64,000 nucleotides of DNA, from NCBI RefSeq assembly GCF_000524475.1, contig NZ_BAVQ01000070.1, forward strand, positions 124,001 through 188,000. Reading direction: 5' to 3'. A model generated the notes under the pieces. The model worked only from the letters and a program-made list of their open reading frames with translations, was not told the DNA's origin and did not search any database. The position numbers were made by a program, and so were the translations under genes. Positions within the stretch are counted from its first letter, which is position 1, and every line of letters begins with the position of its first letter. Positions 38,850 through 47,343 of the stretch are shown here, piece by piece. The DNA comes from Tomitella biformata AHU 1821 (GTDB taxonomy: Bacteria > Actinomycetota > Actinomycetes > Mycobacteriales > Mycobacteriaceae).

Positions 38850-39620
38850 TCACCACGAATTCAGCGTCAGGCCGACCGAGGTCAGGATGGTGTTGACGAC
38901 GAACAGGGCCATGAAGGCGAAGACGACGGTCTCCTTGACGGCCTCGCCGACGCTTTTGGGCCCGCCGGTGACCGCCAGCCCGCGGTGGCAGGCCACGAGC
39001 GCGGCGATCATGCCGAACAGGCCGGCCTTGATCTCGGACAGCACCAGGTCGCCGGGGCCGACGAGGAGGGTGATGCCGGAGGCGTAGGCGCCGGCCGTCA
39101 CGTCCTGCAGGTACACGGAGAAGAAGAAGCCGCCGACGATCCCGATGGCGCAGACGGCGCCGTTGAGCAGCATCGCAACGGTGATCGACGCGAGCATGCG
39201 GGGCAGCACCAGCCGCGGCACCGGGTCCAGGCCGAGGACCTCCATCGCGTCGATCTCCTCGCGGATGGTGCGCGAGCCCAGGTCGGCGGTGATGGCGGTG
39301 GCCCCGGCTCCGGCGACTACGAGGACGGTGACGAGGGGGCCGATCTGGGTGATCGCGCCCAGGCCCGCGCCGGCCCCGCTGAGGTCGCTGGCCCCGATCT
39401 CGGTGAGCAGGGAATTGAGGGTGAACACCACCAGGACGGTGAAGGGCAGGGCCATCAGCGCCGTCGGCAGGATGGAGACCCGGGCGATGAACCAACACTG
39501 CAGCAGGTACTCGCGCCATTGGAAGGGGCGTCGGCCCAGCGCCCGGAAGGTGTCGACGCACATCGCGTAGAACTCGCCGAGGCCGCGTGCTGCGGTGCTG
39601 GCGAAATTATTCGCGCCCAT
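38850..39620 (-). CDS. yrbEA: MlaE/YrbE-type ABC permease, subunit A
   Basis: A 256-residue permease with the signature SRTIREEIDAMEVLGLDPVPRL split over the cytoplasmic helix (IREEIDAMEVLGLDP) and ITADLG before it. First gene of the eight-gene mce operon. It pairs with YrbEB. ATG 39620 is preceded by GGAGG at 5-9 bases on the minus strand. The promoter region to its left in transcription (39621-39714) has a 15-bp palindrome and a Crp/GlxR-like site. Confidence 0.94.
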   Translation of the reverse strand: MGANNFASTAARGLGEFYAMCVDTFRALGRRPFQWREYLLQCWFIARVSILPTALMALPFTVLVVFTLNSLLTEIGASDLSGAGAGLGAITQIGPLVTVLVVAGAGATAITADLGSRTIREEIDAMEVLGLDPVPRLVLPRMLASITVAMLLNGAVCAIGIVGGFFFSVYLQDVTAGAYASGITLLVGPGDLVLSEIKAGLFGMIAALVACHRGLAVTGGPKSVGEAVKETVVFAFMALFVVNTILTSVGLTLNSW

Positions 39621-39655
39621 GCGGCCTCCAGTTGATGTGAGCAGAGATTCTCAAG

Positions 39656-39670
39656 ACCATACAGTATGGT
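39656..39670. promoter_or_regulatory. 15-bp palindrome ACCATAC-A-GTATGGT, operator candidate for the mce operon
   Basis: A perfect 7-1-7 palindrome in the 94-bp gap before yrbEA. The same 15 bases recur with one mismatch (as the reverse complement) at 49258-49272, in front of the multicopper oxidase and lipase genes. The pattern fits a TetR-type dimer; the TetR gene at 50119 is the candidate binder. Confidence 0.6.
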
Positions 39671-39680
39671 TTGGTCTACA

Positions 39681-39696
39681 TGTGGTGATCGTCACA
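39681..39696. promoter_or_regulatory. Crp/GlxR-like binding site
   Basis: TGTGGTGATCGTCACA matches TGTGA-N6-TCACA in all but one position. cAMP receptor proteins of actinobacteria use this dyad, often at carbon-source genes. It lies 61 bp upstream of yrbEA and close to the palindrome at 39656. Confidence 0.5.
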
Positions 39697-39714
39697 TAGT
39701 ATCCGGGCTGCTCC

Positions 39715-40920
39715 TCAGATGACGCCGTCGTCCTGGAATTGCTGCTGGGCCTGCGGGGAGAGGCCCAGGAGATCGCCCAGCACCTCGTCGTTGTGGCGGC
39801 CGGGCGCGGCGGACCCGGCCCGGCGTACCGAGCCTGGGGTGTCGCTGAGCTTGGGCACGATCCCCGGCCCCAGCACCGCCTCGCCGATCCGCTCGTCGTG
39901 GTGCTCGACGAGCATCTCCCGCGCGCGCACCTGCGGGTCCGCGAAGACCTCGGCCATCGTGTTCACCGGGCCCACCACGACGCCGGCCGCGGTGAGGGTC
40001 TCGATGAGCTCGCCGGCCTGGCGGACGCTGGCCCAGGCCGCGATGATCGCGTCCAGCTCGTCCTGGTTGCGGCCCCGCGCGAGGTGGTCCGCGAACCGCG
40101 GGTCCGTGGACAGTTCCGGCCGGCCCAGCGCGGCGCAGAGCCGGGCGAAGACGGTGTCCTGGTTCGCCGCGATCACCACCCACTTCTCGTCCGCGGAGCG
40201 GTAGATGTTGGACGGCGCGATCCCGTCCAAGCGGGTGCCCGACGGCCCGCGGGCCACCCCGCCGCGGTCGAAGTCGGGGATCGCGGACTCCTGCACCGCC
40301 AGACAGGACTCCGTCAGCGCCACGTCCACCACCTGCCCGCGCCCGGTCCGCTGGCGCGCGAGCAACGCCGCGAGGATGCCCTGCGCGGCGAACATCCCGG
40401 CCAGGGAGTCGCCGAGCGAGAGCGCGATCCGCGGGGGCGCCTCGCCTGGATAGCCGTTGAGGTGCCGGAACCCGCTGACGGCCTCGGCGACGGACGCGTA
40501 GCCGGGCTTGTCGGCCATCGGGCCCGTCTGCCCGTAGCCCGAGACCCGCGCAAGCACGAGGCCGGGGTTGCGGGCGCTGAGCACGTCGTAGCCGAGCCCC
40601 CAGCGCTCGAGGGTGCCGGGCCGGAAGTTCTCCACCACCACATCCGACTGCTCGACGAGTTGGAGGAAGACCTCCTGCCCGGCGGGTTGGCGCAGGTCCA
40701 GGGTGATCGACCGCTTGTTCCGGGCGTGGACCGTCCAGAAGAAGCGGTACCCGTCCTGCTCGGCCTGGCCCCAGGTGCGCAGCGGGTCGGGGCGGTCGGG
40801 GGCCTCGATCTTGATCACGTCCGCGCCGAGGTCCCCGAGCAGCCGGCCCGCGAACGGCCCGGCGATCAGCGTGCCCAGCTCCAGTACCCGGTAGCCATCC
40901 AGTGCCCCTGCCTCGCCCAT
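39715..40920 (-). CDS. CaiB/BaiF family CoA-transferase (type III)
   Basis: A 401-residue type III CoA-transferase that moves CoA between carboxylic acids without ATP. It starts LDGYRVLELGTLIAGPFAGR, then LGDLGADVIKIEAPDRPDPL with the acid part of the site, and RNKRSITLDLRQPAGQ. The catalytic Asp is in LGDSLAGM and IAPSNIYRSADEKWVVIA follows. ATG 40920 opens on MGEAGALDGY. It sits between the ALDH and the mce operon on the same strand, so a carboxylic acid made by the dehydrogenase may be its substrate (inference). Confidence 0.91.
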   Translation of the reverse strand: MGEAGALDGYRVLELGTLIAGPFAGRLLGDLGADVIKIEAPDRPDPLRTWGQAEQDGYRFFWTVHARNKRSITLDLRQPAGQEVFLQLVEQSDVVVENFRPGTLERWGLGYDVLSARNPGLVLARVSGYGQTGPMADKPGYASVAEAVSGFRHLNGYPGEAPPRIALSLGDSLAGMFAAQGILAALLARQRTGRGQVVDVALTESCLAVQESAIPDFDRGGVARGPSGTRLDGIAPSNIYRSADEKWVVIAANQDTVFARLCAALGRPELSTDPRFADHLARGRNQDELDAIIAAWASVRQAGELIETLTAAGVVVGPVNTMAEVFADPQVRAREMLVEHHDERIGEAVLGPGIVPKLSDTPGSVRRAGSAAPGRHNDEVLGDLLGLSPQAQQQFQDDGVI

Positions 40921-40955
40921 GTCCCACTCCACTCTGCTCGCTGGTCGATTCTCCG

Positions 40956-42431
40956 TCAGAGTCCCAGGTAGACCGTCTTCTCCTCCGTGTCCGCCTCGAG
41001 GCCGCTGCGGCCGAGCTCGCGGCCGATACCGCTGCCGCCGCGCCCGCCCCACGGCATGCTCACGTCGGGAACTCCCCAGCCATTGACCCACACTGTGCCC
41101 ACCCGCAGGCGCGGGATGAGGGAATGGGTGGCGGAGAGGTTCTGCGAGTAGACCATCGCGTTGAGCCCGTACTTGGTGTCGTTGGCCAGGCGCACCGCCT
41201 CGTCGAGGTCGTGGAAGGGGATGACGGTGGCGACGGGGCCGAAGATCTCCTCGCGCGCGATCGTCAGGTCGTTGTGGCCGACGAACACCGTGGGCTCGAC
41301 GAAGTAGCCGCGTTCGCCGATCCGGTTGCCGCCGGTCACCAGCGTCGCGCCCTCCGCCCGGCCGGTCTCGACATAGCGCAAGATCTGGTCCAGCTGCTTG
41401 CGGTTGACGATGGTGCCCATGGTGGACGCCTCGTCGAAGGGGTCGCCGACGACGCTGGACTGGGCCACCTCCGCGAGCCCGGCCACCACCTCGTCGAGCC
41501 GGGACTCGTGCACCAGCACCCGGGTGCCGGCTGCGCAGACCTGGCCCTGGTGGTAAAAGTTGCCCATCGCGATCCACGGCATGGCCTGCTCTAAGTCCGC
41601 GTCCGCGAGAATCAGCTGCGGGGACTTGCCGCCCAGCTCCAGGGTCACCTTGCGAAAGGTGTCGCCGGCCAGCGACTGGATCTGCCGGCCCACCCGCGCG
41701 CTGCCGGTGAACGAGATCTTGTCGATCCCCGGATGCGCGGCAAGCGCCGCGCCGGCAGCCTCGCCGAGCCCGGGCAGCACATTGAACACCCCGGCGGGCA
41801 GCCCCGCCGCGGCGAGCAGCTCGGCCAGCCGCAGCGTCGACAGCGCCGCGTCCTCGGCGGGCTTGAGGACCACGGTGTTGCCGGCGGCGAGGGCGGGCGC
41901 GACCTTCCACGCGGCGATCACGAGGGGGTTGTTCCACGGGGTGATGCACCCGATCACGCCGAGCGGCTGGCGGATGGTGAAGCCGAACCGCGGCTGCGGG
42001 CCGAAGTCGGGCAGCAGCGCGGTGGTCCCGGTGATCTTGTCGGCCCAGCCGGCGAAGTGCCGGAACGTGTCCGCCGCGCACGGCACGTCCCCGGCGACGG
42101 AGTGCCCGAACAGCTTGCCCATCTCGATGGCCTCGAGCCCGGCGAGGTTCTCCGCGTCGGCCTCGATCAGCTCGGCGGCGCGGATCAGGATCTTGCCGCG
42201 GTCCGGCCCCGACATCCGCGACCACGGGCCCTGCTCGAACGCGAGCCGCGCGATGCGCACCGCGATGTCGATGTCGGCCTTATCCGCGGCGGACACGTCC
42301 ACCACGTTCTCCTCGGTGGCCGGGTTCACCGAGGTGTAGGTGGCGCCGGAGACGGCGGGGCGGTAGTCCCCGTCGATGAAGAGCTCGGGGGTGGGGATCG
42401 TGTACGGGAGAGCCTGGGCGGTGCTGGTCAT
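40956..42431 (-). CDS. Aldehyde dehydrogenase (NAD-dependent superfamily)
   Basis: A 491-residue ALDH oxidising an aldehyde to an acid. The general base Glu lies in VTLELGGKSPQ, the nucleophile Cys in HQGQVCAAGTRVLV, and the Rossmann part in FTGSARVGRQI; TPWNNPL is the canonical start of the fold. Length is usual. ATG 42431 begins MTSTAQALPY; the longer reading from 42446 has no support. It sits 12 bp downstream of the hmgA-like gene's end, on the same strand. The substrate may be an aldehyde released by the oxygenase upstream (inference). Confidence 0.93.
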   Translation of the reverse strand: MTSTAQALPYTIPTPELFIDGDYRPAVSGATYTSVNPATEENVVDVSAADKADIDIAVRIARLAFEQGPWSRMSGPDRGKILIRAAELIEADAENLAGLEAIEMGKLFGHSVAGDVPCAADTFRHFAGWADKITGTTALLPDFGPQPRFGFTIRQPLGVIGCITPWNNPLVIAAWKVAPALAAGNTVVLKPAEDAALSTLRLAELLAAAGLPAGVFNVLPGLGEAAGAALAAHPGIDKISFTGSARVGRQIQSLAGDTFRKVTLELGGKSPQLILADADLEQAMPWIAMGNFYHQGQVCAAGTRVLVHESRLDEVVAGLAEVAQSSVVGDPFDEASTMGTIVNRKQLDQILRYVETGRAEGATLVTGGNRIGERGYFVEPTVFVGHNDLTIAREEIFGPVATVIPFHDLDEAVRLANDTKYGLNAMVYSQNLSATHSLIPRLRVGTVWVNGWGVPDVSMPWGGRGGSGIGRELGRSGLEADTEEKTVYLGL

Positions 42432-42442
42432 GGCGGATCCTC

Positions 42443-43789
42443 TCAATCACGGGGGAACTGGCGGGCGAGTCCCGACCACGAGTGGTCGTAGTCGGGCTGT
42501 CGGTGGGCGGCGGCGTGCGCGGCGGCGGTGACGGTCAGCGGCAGCCGGGTCTCGAACATGAACGGCAGCGAGCCCGCGAGGTACTGCGGGGCCAGCTCCG
42601 CGTGCGACGCGAGGTCGAACGTCTCACGGTCCGGGCCGTGGGCCGCCCACATGTTGTGCAGGCTGGCCCCGCCGGGGACGAACCCCTCGGCCTTCGAGTC
42701 GTGGACCCCGCGCACCAGGCCCATGAACTCCGTCATCACGTTGCGGTGAAAATGCGGCGGCCGAAACGAGTGCTCGGCCGTCACCCAGCGCGGCGGGAAC
42801 GCGGCGAAGTCCACATTCGCCTGCCCCGGGATCCCGCTTGGCGAGGTCAGGACGGTGAAGATCGACGGATCGGGGTGGTCCACGTTGAGCGAGCCCATGA
42901 TGGCGAAATCCGCGAGGTCGTATTTATACGCGCCGTGATTGCCGTGCCAGGCCACGACGTCGAGCGGCGAGTGGTCCAGCGTGGTCTCCCACAGCTGGCC
43001 GCCGAAGCGCTGCACCAGCGTGACCTCGCGCTCGAGGTCCTCATAGGCGGCCACGGGGTAGTGGAAATGCCGGGCGTGGGCCAGGCCGTTCGCGCCGATG
43101 GGGCCCAGCTCCGGCAGCGTGAACGGCTGCCCGTAGTTCTCGCAGACGTATCCCTTGGACTGGGGAGCGTGGGGAGCCTGGGGAGCCTGGGCCGAGTGGT
43201 TGGCGCCAGCGGGGTCGGCTGCGAACCGCACGCCGCGCCCGATCACGGCGAACTCCCCGGGCTCGACGCGCAGCAGGCCGAACTCGGTGCGCAGCAGCAG
43301 CGCCCCGTCCTGCGGGACGATCAGCATCTCCCCGTCGGCGTTGCACAGGTAGCGGTCCGCCATCGGGGCGGTGGCCCAGTACAGGTGGATCCCGATCCCC
43401 CTGCGCTGCAGCACATCTCCGTTGGCGGCGACGGTCTCGACGCCGTCGAGGAAGTCCGTCGGGCCGGTGGGCGCCGGCCGCGGGTCCCAGCGCAGACGGT
43501 TCGGGTCGGCGATCCCCGCCGCGATCGGCGCGCTGGCCCAGCCGGGGTGCGCCGGGGGGGATTCGGGCAGCGGCCGGAACGCGCCGTGCCGCGCGGACGG
43601 GTGGATGCGGTAGACCCAGCTGCGCCGGTTGACCGCGCGAGGCTCGGTGAACGCGGTGGCGCTGTGCTGCTCGGCGTACAGCCCGAGCGGCGCGCGCTGC
43701 GGCGAGTTCTGCCCGCGTGGCAGCGCCCCGGCGACGGCCTCGCTCTGATGCTCGTTGCCGAAACCGGACAGGTAGTCCAGCACCGTCAC
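42443..43789 (-). CDS. hmgA: Homogentisate 1,2-dioxygenase
   Basis: A 448-residue cupin-type iron enzyme that cleaves the ring of homogentisate to maleylacetoacetate. The N-terminal [11 protein letters not shown] motif is diagnostic, and iron ligands are seen in the [14 protein letters not shown] block and the HPDPSIF region. Length is typical. A Gln/Ala/Pro repeat ([11 protein letters not shown], residues about 203-213) is encoded by three tandem 9-bp units. No maleylacetoacetate isomerase or fumarylacetoacetase is adjacent, so its role may be on a homogentisate-like ring in this cluster. The gene overlaps the next by four bases (ATGA). Confidence 0.92.
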   Translation of the reverse strand: MTVLDYLSGFGNEHQSEAVAGALPRGQNSPQRAPLGLYAEQHSATAFTEPRAVNRRSWVYRIHPSARHGAFRPLPESPPAHPGWASAPIAAGIADPNRLRWDPRPAPTGPTDFLDGVETVAANGDVLQRRGIGIHLYWATAPMADRYLCNADGEMLIVPQDGALLLRTEFGLLRVEPGEFAVIGRGVRFAADPAGANHSAQAPQAPHAPQSKGYVCENYGQPFTLPELGPIGANGLAHARHFHYPVAAYEDLEREVTLVQRFGGQLWETTLDHSPLDVVAWHGNHGAYKYDLADFAIMGSLNVDHPDPSIFTVLTSPSGIPGQANVDFAAFPPRWVTAEHSFRPPHFHRNVMTEFMGLVRGVHDSKAEGFVPGGASLHNMWAAHGPDRETFDLASHAELAPQYLAGSLPFMFETRLPLTVTAAAHAAAHRQPDYDHSWSGLARQFPRD

Positions 43790-44841
43790 TTCAAGGCCAC
43801 CATCTCATGCAGCGTCGTGCCAGTCCGGGTATGCGTCTCGCCGTCGAGGGTGACGGTCAGCGTGAAGTTGGAGCGGAATCGGAAGTACCCGGGCCGGCCG
43901 AGAAGCTTGTTGACCAGAGGTTTGATGAGGGCGGTGCGGACCACGGGCACATCGGCCAGGAAGTCGTGGGCGTGCACGATCTCCTGGACCTCCAGCAGCA
44001 GGTCCACCTGCCCGTCGACGGTCAACCGCAGCGAGGACGGGTACTCGCGGTTGGCGACGGGGTGGAAGCGCATGGGTCCAGGCGTGACCTCGAGCTCGCC
44101 GGTGCTGAGCACGATGTCCGCGCCGTGCGCGAGCATCAGCGGGGTGGCCCAGTGCGCGCCGTACCCCTTTTGCGTCAGCACGGTCGCGTAGACCAGCGTG
44201 AAGTCGTCCATGTACAGCCGGCCCCAATACCAGCGGTCGATGATCCGCTTCATGTCGCCAACGCCCCAGTTGTGGTCGTGGTAGCCACGGCCAGTGGCCT
44301 CGATGACGCGGTCGCCGATCCGCACCGTGCCCGTCACCTTCGCGCGCGGCGCGCCGACGGCCCAGGCGAAGAACTCGCGGTCGCCATAGGTGGTCTCGCC
44401 GCGGCCGGGCATCCAGCCGGGGACCTCGCTGTGGAAGGTGAGGTCGAAGACCAGGTCGTCCTCTGCCAGGTGCACCCGGTGCACGGGCAGCTCGCCCTCG
44501 TCGAAGAACGCCTCGGCGGTGTTCTGGCCGATCTGCACCTTGCAGTGGTCGGCTGCGGCGCTGACCTGCGAGTCCGGGTAATGGCGGATGATCTCGCGCC
44601 GGGACCCGTCGGGGGAGTAGACGTGCAGCTCCACCCCGGCCTTGCGGGCCACCAGCTCCCGGGTCTGCAGGAACCCGACGATGATGTGGCCGTCGTCGAG
44701 GAGGGCGTCGAAGTACCAATGCTCGAAGCCGAGTTTGTCGTCCGTCGGGTGGGCGCCGTTGGACTCGGGGGCCAACGGCGCGATGGCGCCGTCTTTCCGA
44801 CCGGGACCGGTCCAGGCCTCGACGACTGTGCGCACTGCCAT
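43786..44841 (-). CDS. CrtC/AttH-like lipocalin-fold protein (hydroxyneurosporene synthase family)
   Basis: A 351-residue protein of the CrtC/AttH group. The N-terminal [16 protein letters not shown] and the [14 protein letters not shown] block with RWYWGRL are the family signature. The characterised member CrtC adds water to the terminal isoprenoid double bond of carotenoids; most others have unknown roles. No signal peptide is seen. ATG 44841 gives [10 protein letters not shown]. Stop overlaps hmgA's start by four bases, so they are co-translated. Function here, perhaps hydration of a hydrophobic prenyl chain, is inference. Confidence 0.8.
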   Translation of the reverse strand: MAVRTVVEAWTGPGRKDGAIAPLAPESNGAHPTDDKLGFEHWYFDALLDDGHIIVGFLQTRELVARKAGVELHVYSPDGSRREIIRHYPDSQVSAAADHCKVQIGQNTAEAFFDEGELPVHRVHLAEDDLVFDLTFHSEVPGWMPGRGETTYGDREFFAWAVGAPRAKVTGTVRIGDRVIEATGRGYHDHNWGVGDMKRIIDRWYWGRLYMDDFTLVYATVLTQKGYGAHWATPLMLAHGADIVLSTGELEVTPGPMRFHPVANREYPSSLRLTVDGQVDLLLEVQEIVHAHDFLADVPVVRTALIKPLVNKLLGRPGYFRFRSNFTLTVTLDGETHTRTGTTLHEMVALK

Positions 44842-44869
44842 GTTCTTCTCCGTTGTTCGGTGGGGTGGG

Positions 44870-46153
44870 TTAGCGGCGCAGGGCGCCCTTGGCCTCGAAC
44901 TCGGCCTCGCGGCCGTCCATCTGCGCGTGGTGCCAGTTCTCGCGGTGCCAGACCATGAGCTTCTCCAGGGCCGGGCCGGCGCCGGGGACGAACCGGCGGG
45001 CCAGCTCCATCGTCGTGACCAGCGGGATCCGCGCGATGGGGATGAGCACCCACGGGAACGCGCGCGGCATGTCGTAGCGCGCCCGGGTCCGCGGGGCCAT
45101 GAACAGCGCCGTGTAGGCGGAGTAGATGCGCAGGTTGTACCCCTCGCGCAGGCGGCGCAGGCCTCGGTGTCCATCGCGGGGGCCGAACGCGCGGGGGAAG
45201 GACTCGACGAGCTCCGCGCCGTGCTCGCCAGCGTCGTAGGAGCGGGAGATGATCGTCATCGCGAGCGCGCGGATGCAGTCGCCGACGGACTCCGGGTACC
45301 ACTTGGTGCGGATCCCCAGCAGGTAGCCCATGTAGCGCTGGAAGTGCAGCAGCGCGCGCATGTCGGTGGGCGTGGTCTGGTAGCCGAGCGGCCACAGCGC
45401 CACCGCCGGTGCGACGCTGCCGCCGATGAGGGTGAGCAGCATGTAGGCCTGGCTGATCGGCAGGCCCCAGTCCTCCGCGCGCCACTCGGGGTGCTCGGCG
45501 ACGCGCCGACGGACATTCACGTGCATGACGCGCACCATCATCGCCGTCGCCCGGCCCTGCGAGCCGGGGGTCAGTAGCGCGCCGGGCTGGGACAGGTCGA
45601 TCCAGAACTTGGCCGTCTCCAGGAACCTGCGCAGCGCGTTGTCTCCCGCGTAACCCCCGGCCAGGGAGAGCGGGGTGGCGACGGCGGCCTCGGTGTAGAT
45701 CTCGAGGGTGGTCGCGCCGGCCACGCTGAAGAGCATGGTGCCCCAGCGCCGCCACACCGCGGCGCCAGCCTCGACAAGGTCCGGGTCCACCCAGGCGGGG
45801 ACATCCTCGAACTCGCGGAACAGCGTCTTCATGGACTCGGGCGCGTTCGGCACGGTCTCGACACCGTGCTGGACGGCCTGGAGCACCATCGCGCGGCCCT
45901 CCGCGGGCCCGATGGCACCGTCGAAGACCTCGGCGACGAACAACTCGGCGACGGGATCTCCGGCGTACATGTCATCGCAGAAGGCGGTGGCCTGCGCGGT
46001 CGTGGGGAACAGGTCGAAACCGGTGACCTTCTTGACGCCCCGGACCACGCGTTGCACGCGGGGGTCCGCGAGGTTCTCCCAGTATCGGAAGTGCTGGGGG
46101 CAGCGGTCCTGCGCGGTGGTCGGGGCCGCGTCTGCTAGCGGGGTGACGGTCAT
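44870..46153 (-). CDS. MpaB-like oxygenase family protein (DUF2236, latex-clearing-protein relative)
   Basis: A 427-residue, mostly helical DUF2236 protein. The segment VMHVNVRRRVAEHPEW carries the conserved His/Arg block that binds haem in relatives such as rubber oxygenase Lcp, and the N-terminal RYWENLADPRVQRVVRG is also family-typical. Fungal MpaB cleaves the farnesyl chain of a meroterpenoid, and Lcp cleaves polyisoprene. No Tat or Sec signal is seen, so it should act in the cytoplasm. Starting ATG 46153, 28 bp before the CrtC-like gene. A prenyl double-bond-cleaving role is inference. Confidence 0.82.
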   Translation of the reverse strand: MTVTPLADAAPTTAQDRCPQHFRYWENLADPRVQRVVRGVKKVTGFDLFPTTAQATAFCDDMYAGDPVAELFVAEVFDGAIGPAEGRAMVLQAVQHGVETVPNAPESMKTLFREFEDVPAWVDPDLVEAGAAVWRRWGTMLFSVAGATTLEIYTEAAVATPLSLAGGYAGDNALRRFLETAKFWIDLSQPGALLTPGSQGRATAMMVRVMHVNVRRRVAEHPEWRAEDWGLPISQAYMLLTLIGGSVAPAVALWPLGYQTTPTDMRALLHFQRYMGYLLGIRTKWYPESVGDCIRALAMTIISRSYDAGEHGAELVESFPRAFGPRDGHRGLRRLREGYNLRIYSAYTALFMAPRTRARYDMPRAFPWVLIPIARIPLVTTMELARRFVPGAGPALEKLMVWHRENWHHAQMDGREAEFEAKGALRR

Positions 46154-46182
46154 GGTTTGCTCCTAATCAGGTGAGATTGCGG

Positions 46183-47343
46183 CTATGCGATGAGGTTGCG
46201 GTGGCCGAGCCAGTCGCGGATGGTGCGGACCACGACGCCGGGCCCGTCCGGCTGGTCGACCAGGTAGTGGTTGAGCCCGGCCAGCTCGATGAGCTCGCGT
46301 TCGGGGCCGCCGACGGCGTCGAACATGGCGCGGGACTCGGACGGGAACGCGGCCTGGTCTGCCATGAGCGGCGCGACCAGCACGGGGGCTTTCACCTGCG
46401 GCAGATTGCGCAGCGCGTCGGCGTTGGATTGACGAAAGCTCCACGTGCTCAACCAGTTCCGTGCGGTGCAGAACCGGGCGAGGCCGCCCGCGGCGGTGTT
46501 GGCCGGGCGTGGGTCGCCATACATGCAGCCGGGCTGGCGATCGCCTGGGTCCAGGGTGGTGTCGAGGAAGCGCGGATCCGCCACGGTGCGGTGCACGGTG
46601 AACGCCCGGTCCGAGTCCCCGCGCGCGGTCGCCCGCTCCAACTCGGCGCGGGCCCAGTCGTCGATGCGGTCGATCCTGGCCAGCTGCGCCGCGCGATACT
46701 CGGCGACCCACTTGCGGTCCAGCGGCAGCGTGCGCCCCGGCGCGTAAAGGTCCAGCCCGGGGTTCGTGGCGGTGGGGTCGGCCTCATCGGTGACGGCGGG
46801 GTCGATCCAATTGCGCAGCACCCGGGCGCGGCCGGCATGGGCACCCACCAGCGTGAGCCCGTCGGCCGGTATCAGGCCCGCGGCGGCCAGGTCGGCGGGG
46901 TCCCCGGCCGGGGTGTGTGTGACGGTGGGGTTCTCCGCCTGCGCCTGATAGAAGGAGGAGAGGGGACCCCCGCCGCTGAAGCCCAGCAGCACCACATGTT
47001 TGAAGCCCAACTCCTCGCGCATCCAGCGCATGCCCGCGCCGAGGTCGACGGCGGCCCGCTCCATGATCAGCGCCGGCTCGTTCTGGCTGTAGCGGGTGTT
47101 CATCGCCATGATCGGGATTCCGGCGGCCGCGATGGGCCGAAGTAGGAAGTGGGACAGGAAGTTCGACGCCGGATGCGCCATGAGCACGCCCACCTCGCGG
47201 GAGGGCGCGGGGCCGTCGGGCTCGACGAGGTTGCCGTGCAGCACCGGGTAGTGGCGGCTGAGCCCGGAGTGCATCTCGATGCGGCCGTCGGCAGCCGGCT
47301 CGTACGGGATCCGCTGGAAGTGGTCAGCCGGTTGGGTGGTCAT
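46183..47343 (-). CDS. Alpha/beta hydrolase
   Basis: A 386-residue alpha/beta hydrolase. The nucleophile elbow GFSGGGPLSS holds the serine (about residue 120), AMNTRYSQN is the HG-like strand loop and the C-terminal LNHYLVDQPDG holds the histidine. The substrate-binding region (about 170-310) is an enlarged helical cap, unusual in small esterases. ATG 47343 overlaps the multicopper-oxidase stop by four bases. It probably hydrolyses an ester, thioester or C-C bond within the degradation pathway; no specific reaction can be assigned. Confidence 0.87.
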   Translation of the reverse strand: MTTQPADHFQRIPYEPAADGRIEMHSGLSRHYPVLHGNLVEPDGPAPSREVGVLMAHPASNFLSHFLLRPIAAAGIPIMAMNTRYSQNEPALIMERAAVDLGAGMRWMREELGFKHVVLLGFSGGGPLSSFYQAQAENPTVTHTPAGDPADLAAAGLIPADGLTLVGAHAGRARVLRNWIDPAVTDEADPTATNPGLDLYAPGRTLPLDRKWVAEYRAAQLARIDRIDDWARAELERATARGDSDRAFTVHRTVADPRFLDTTLDPGDRQPGCMYGDPRPANTAAGGLARFCTARNWLSTWSFRQSNADALRNLPQVKAPVLVAPLMADQAAFPSESRAMFDAVGGPERELIELAGLNHYLVDQPDGPGVVVRTIRDWLGHRNLIA

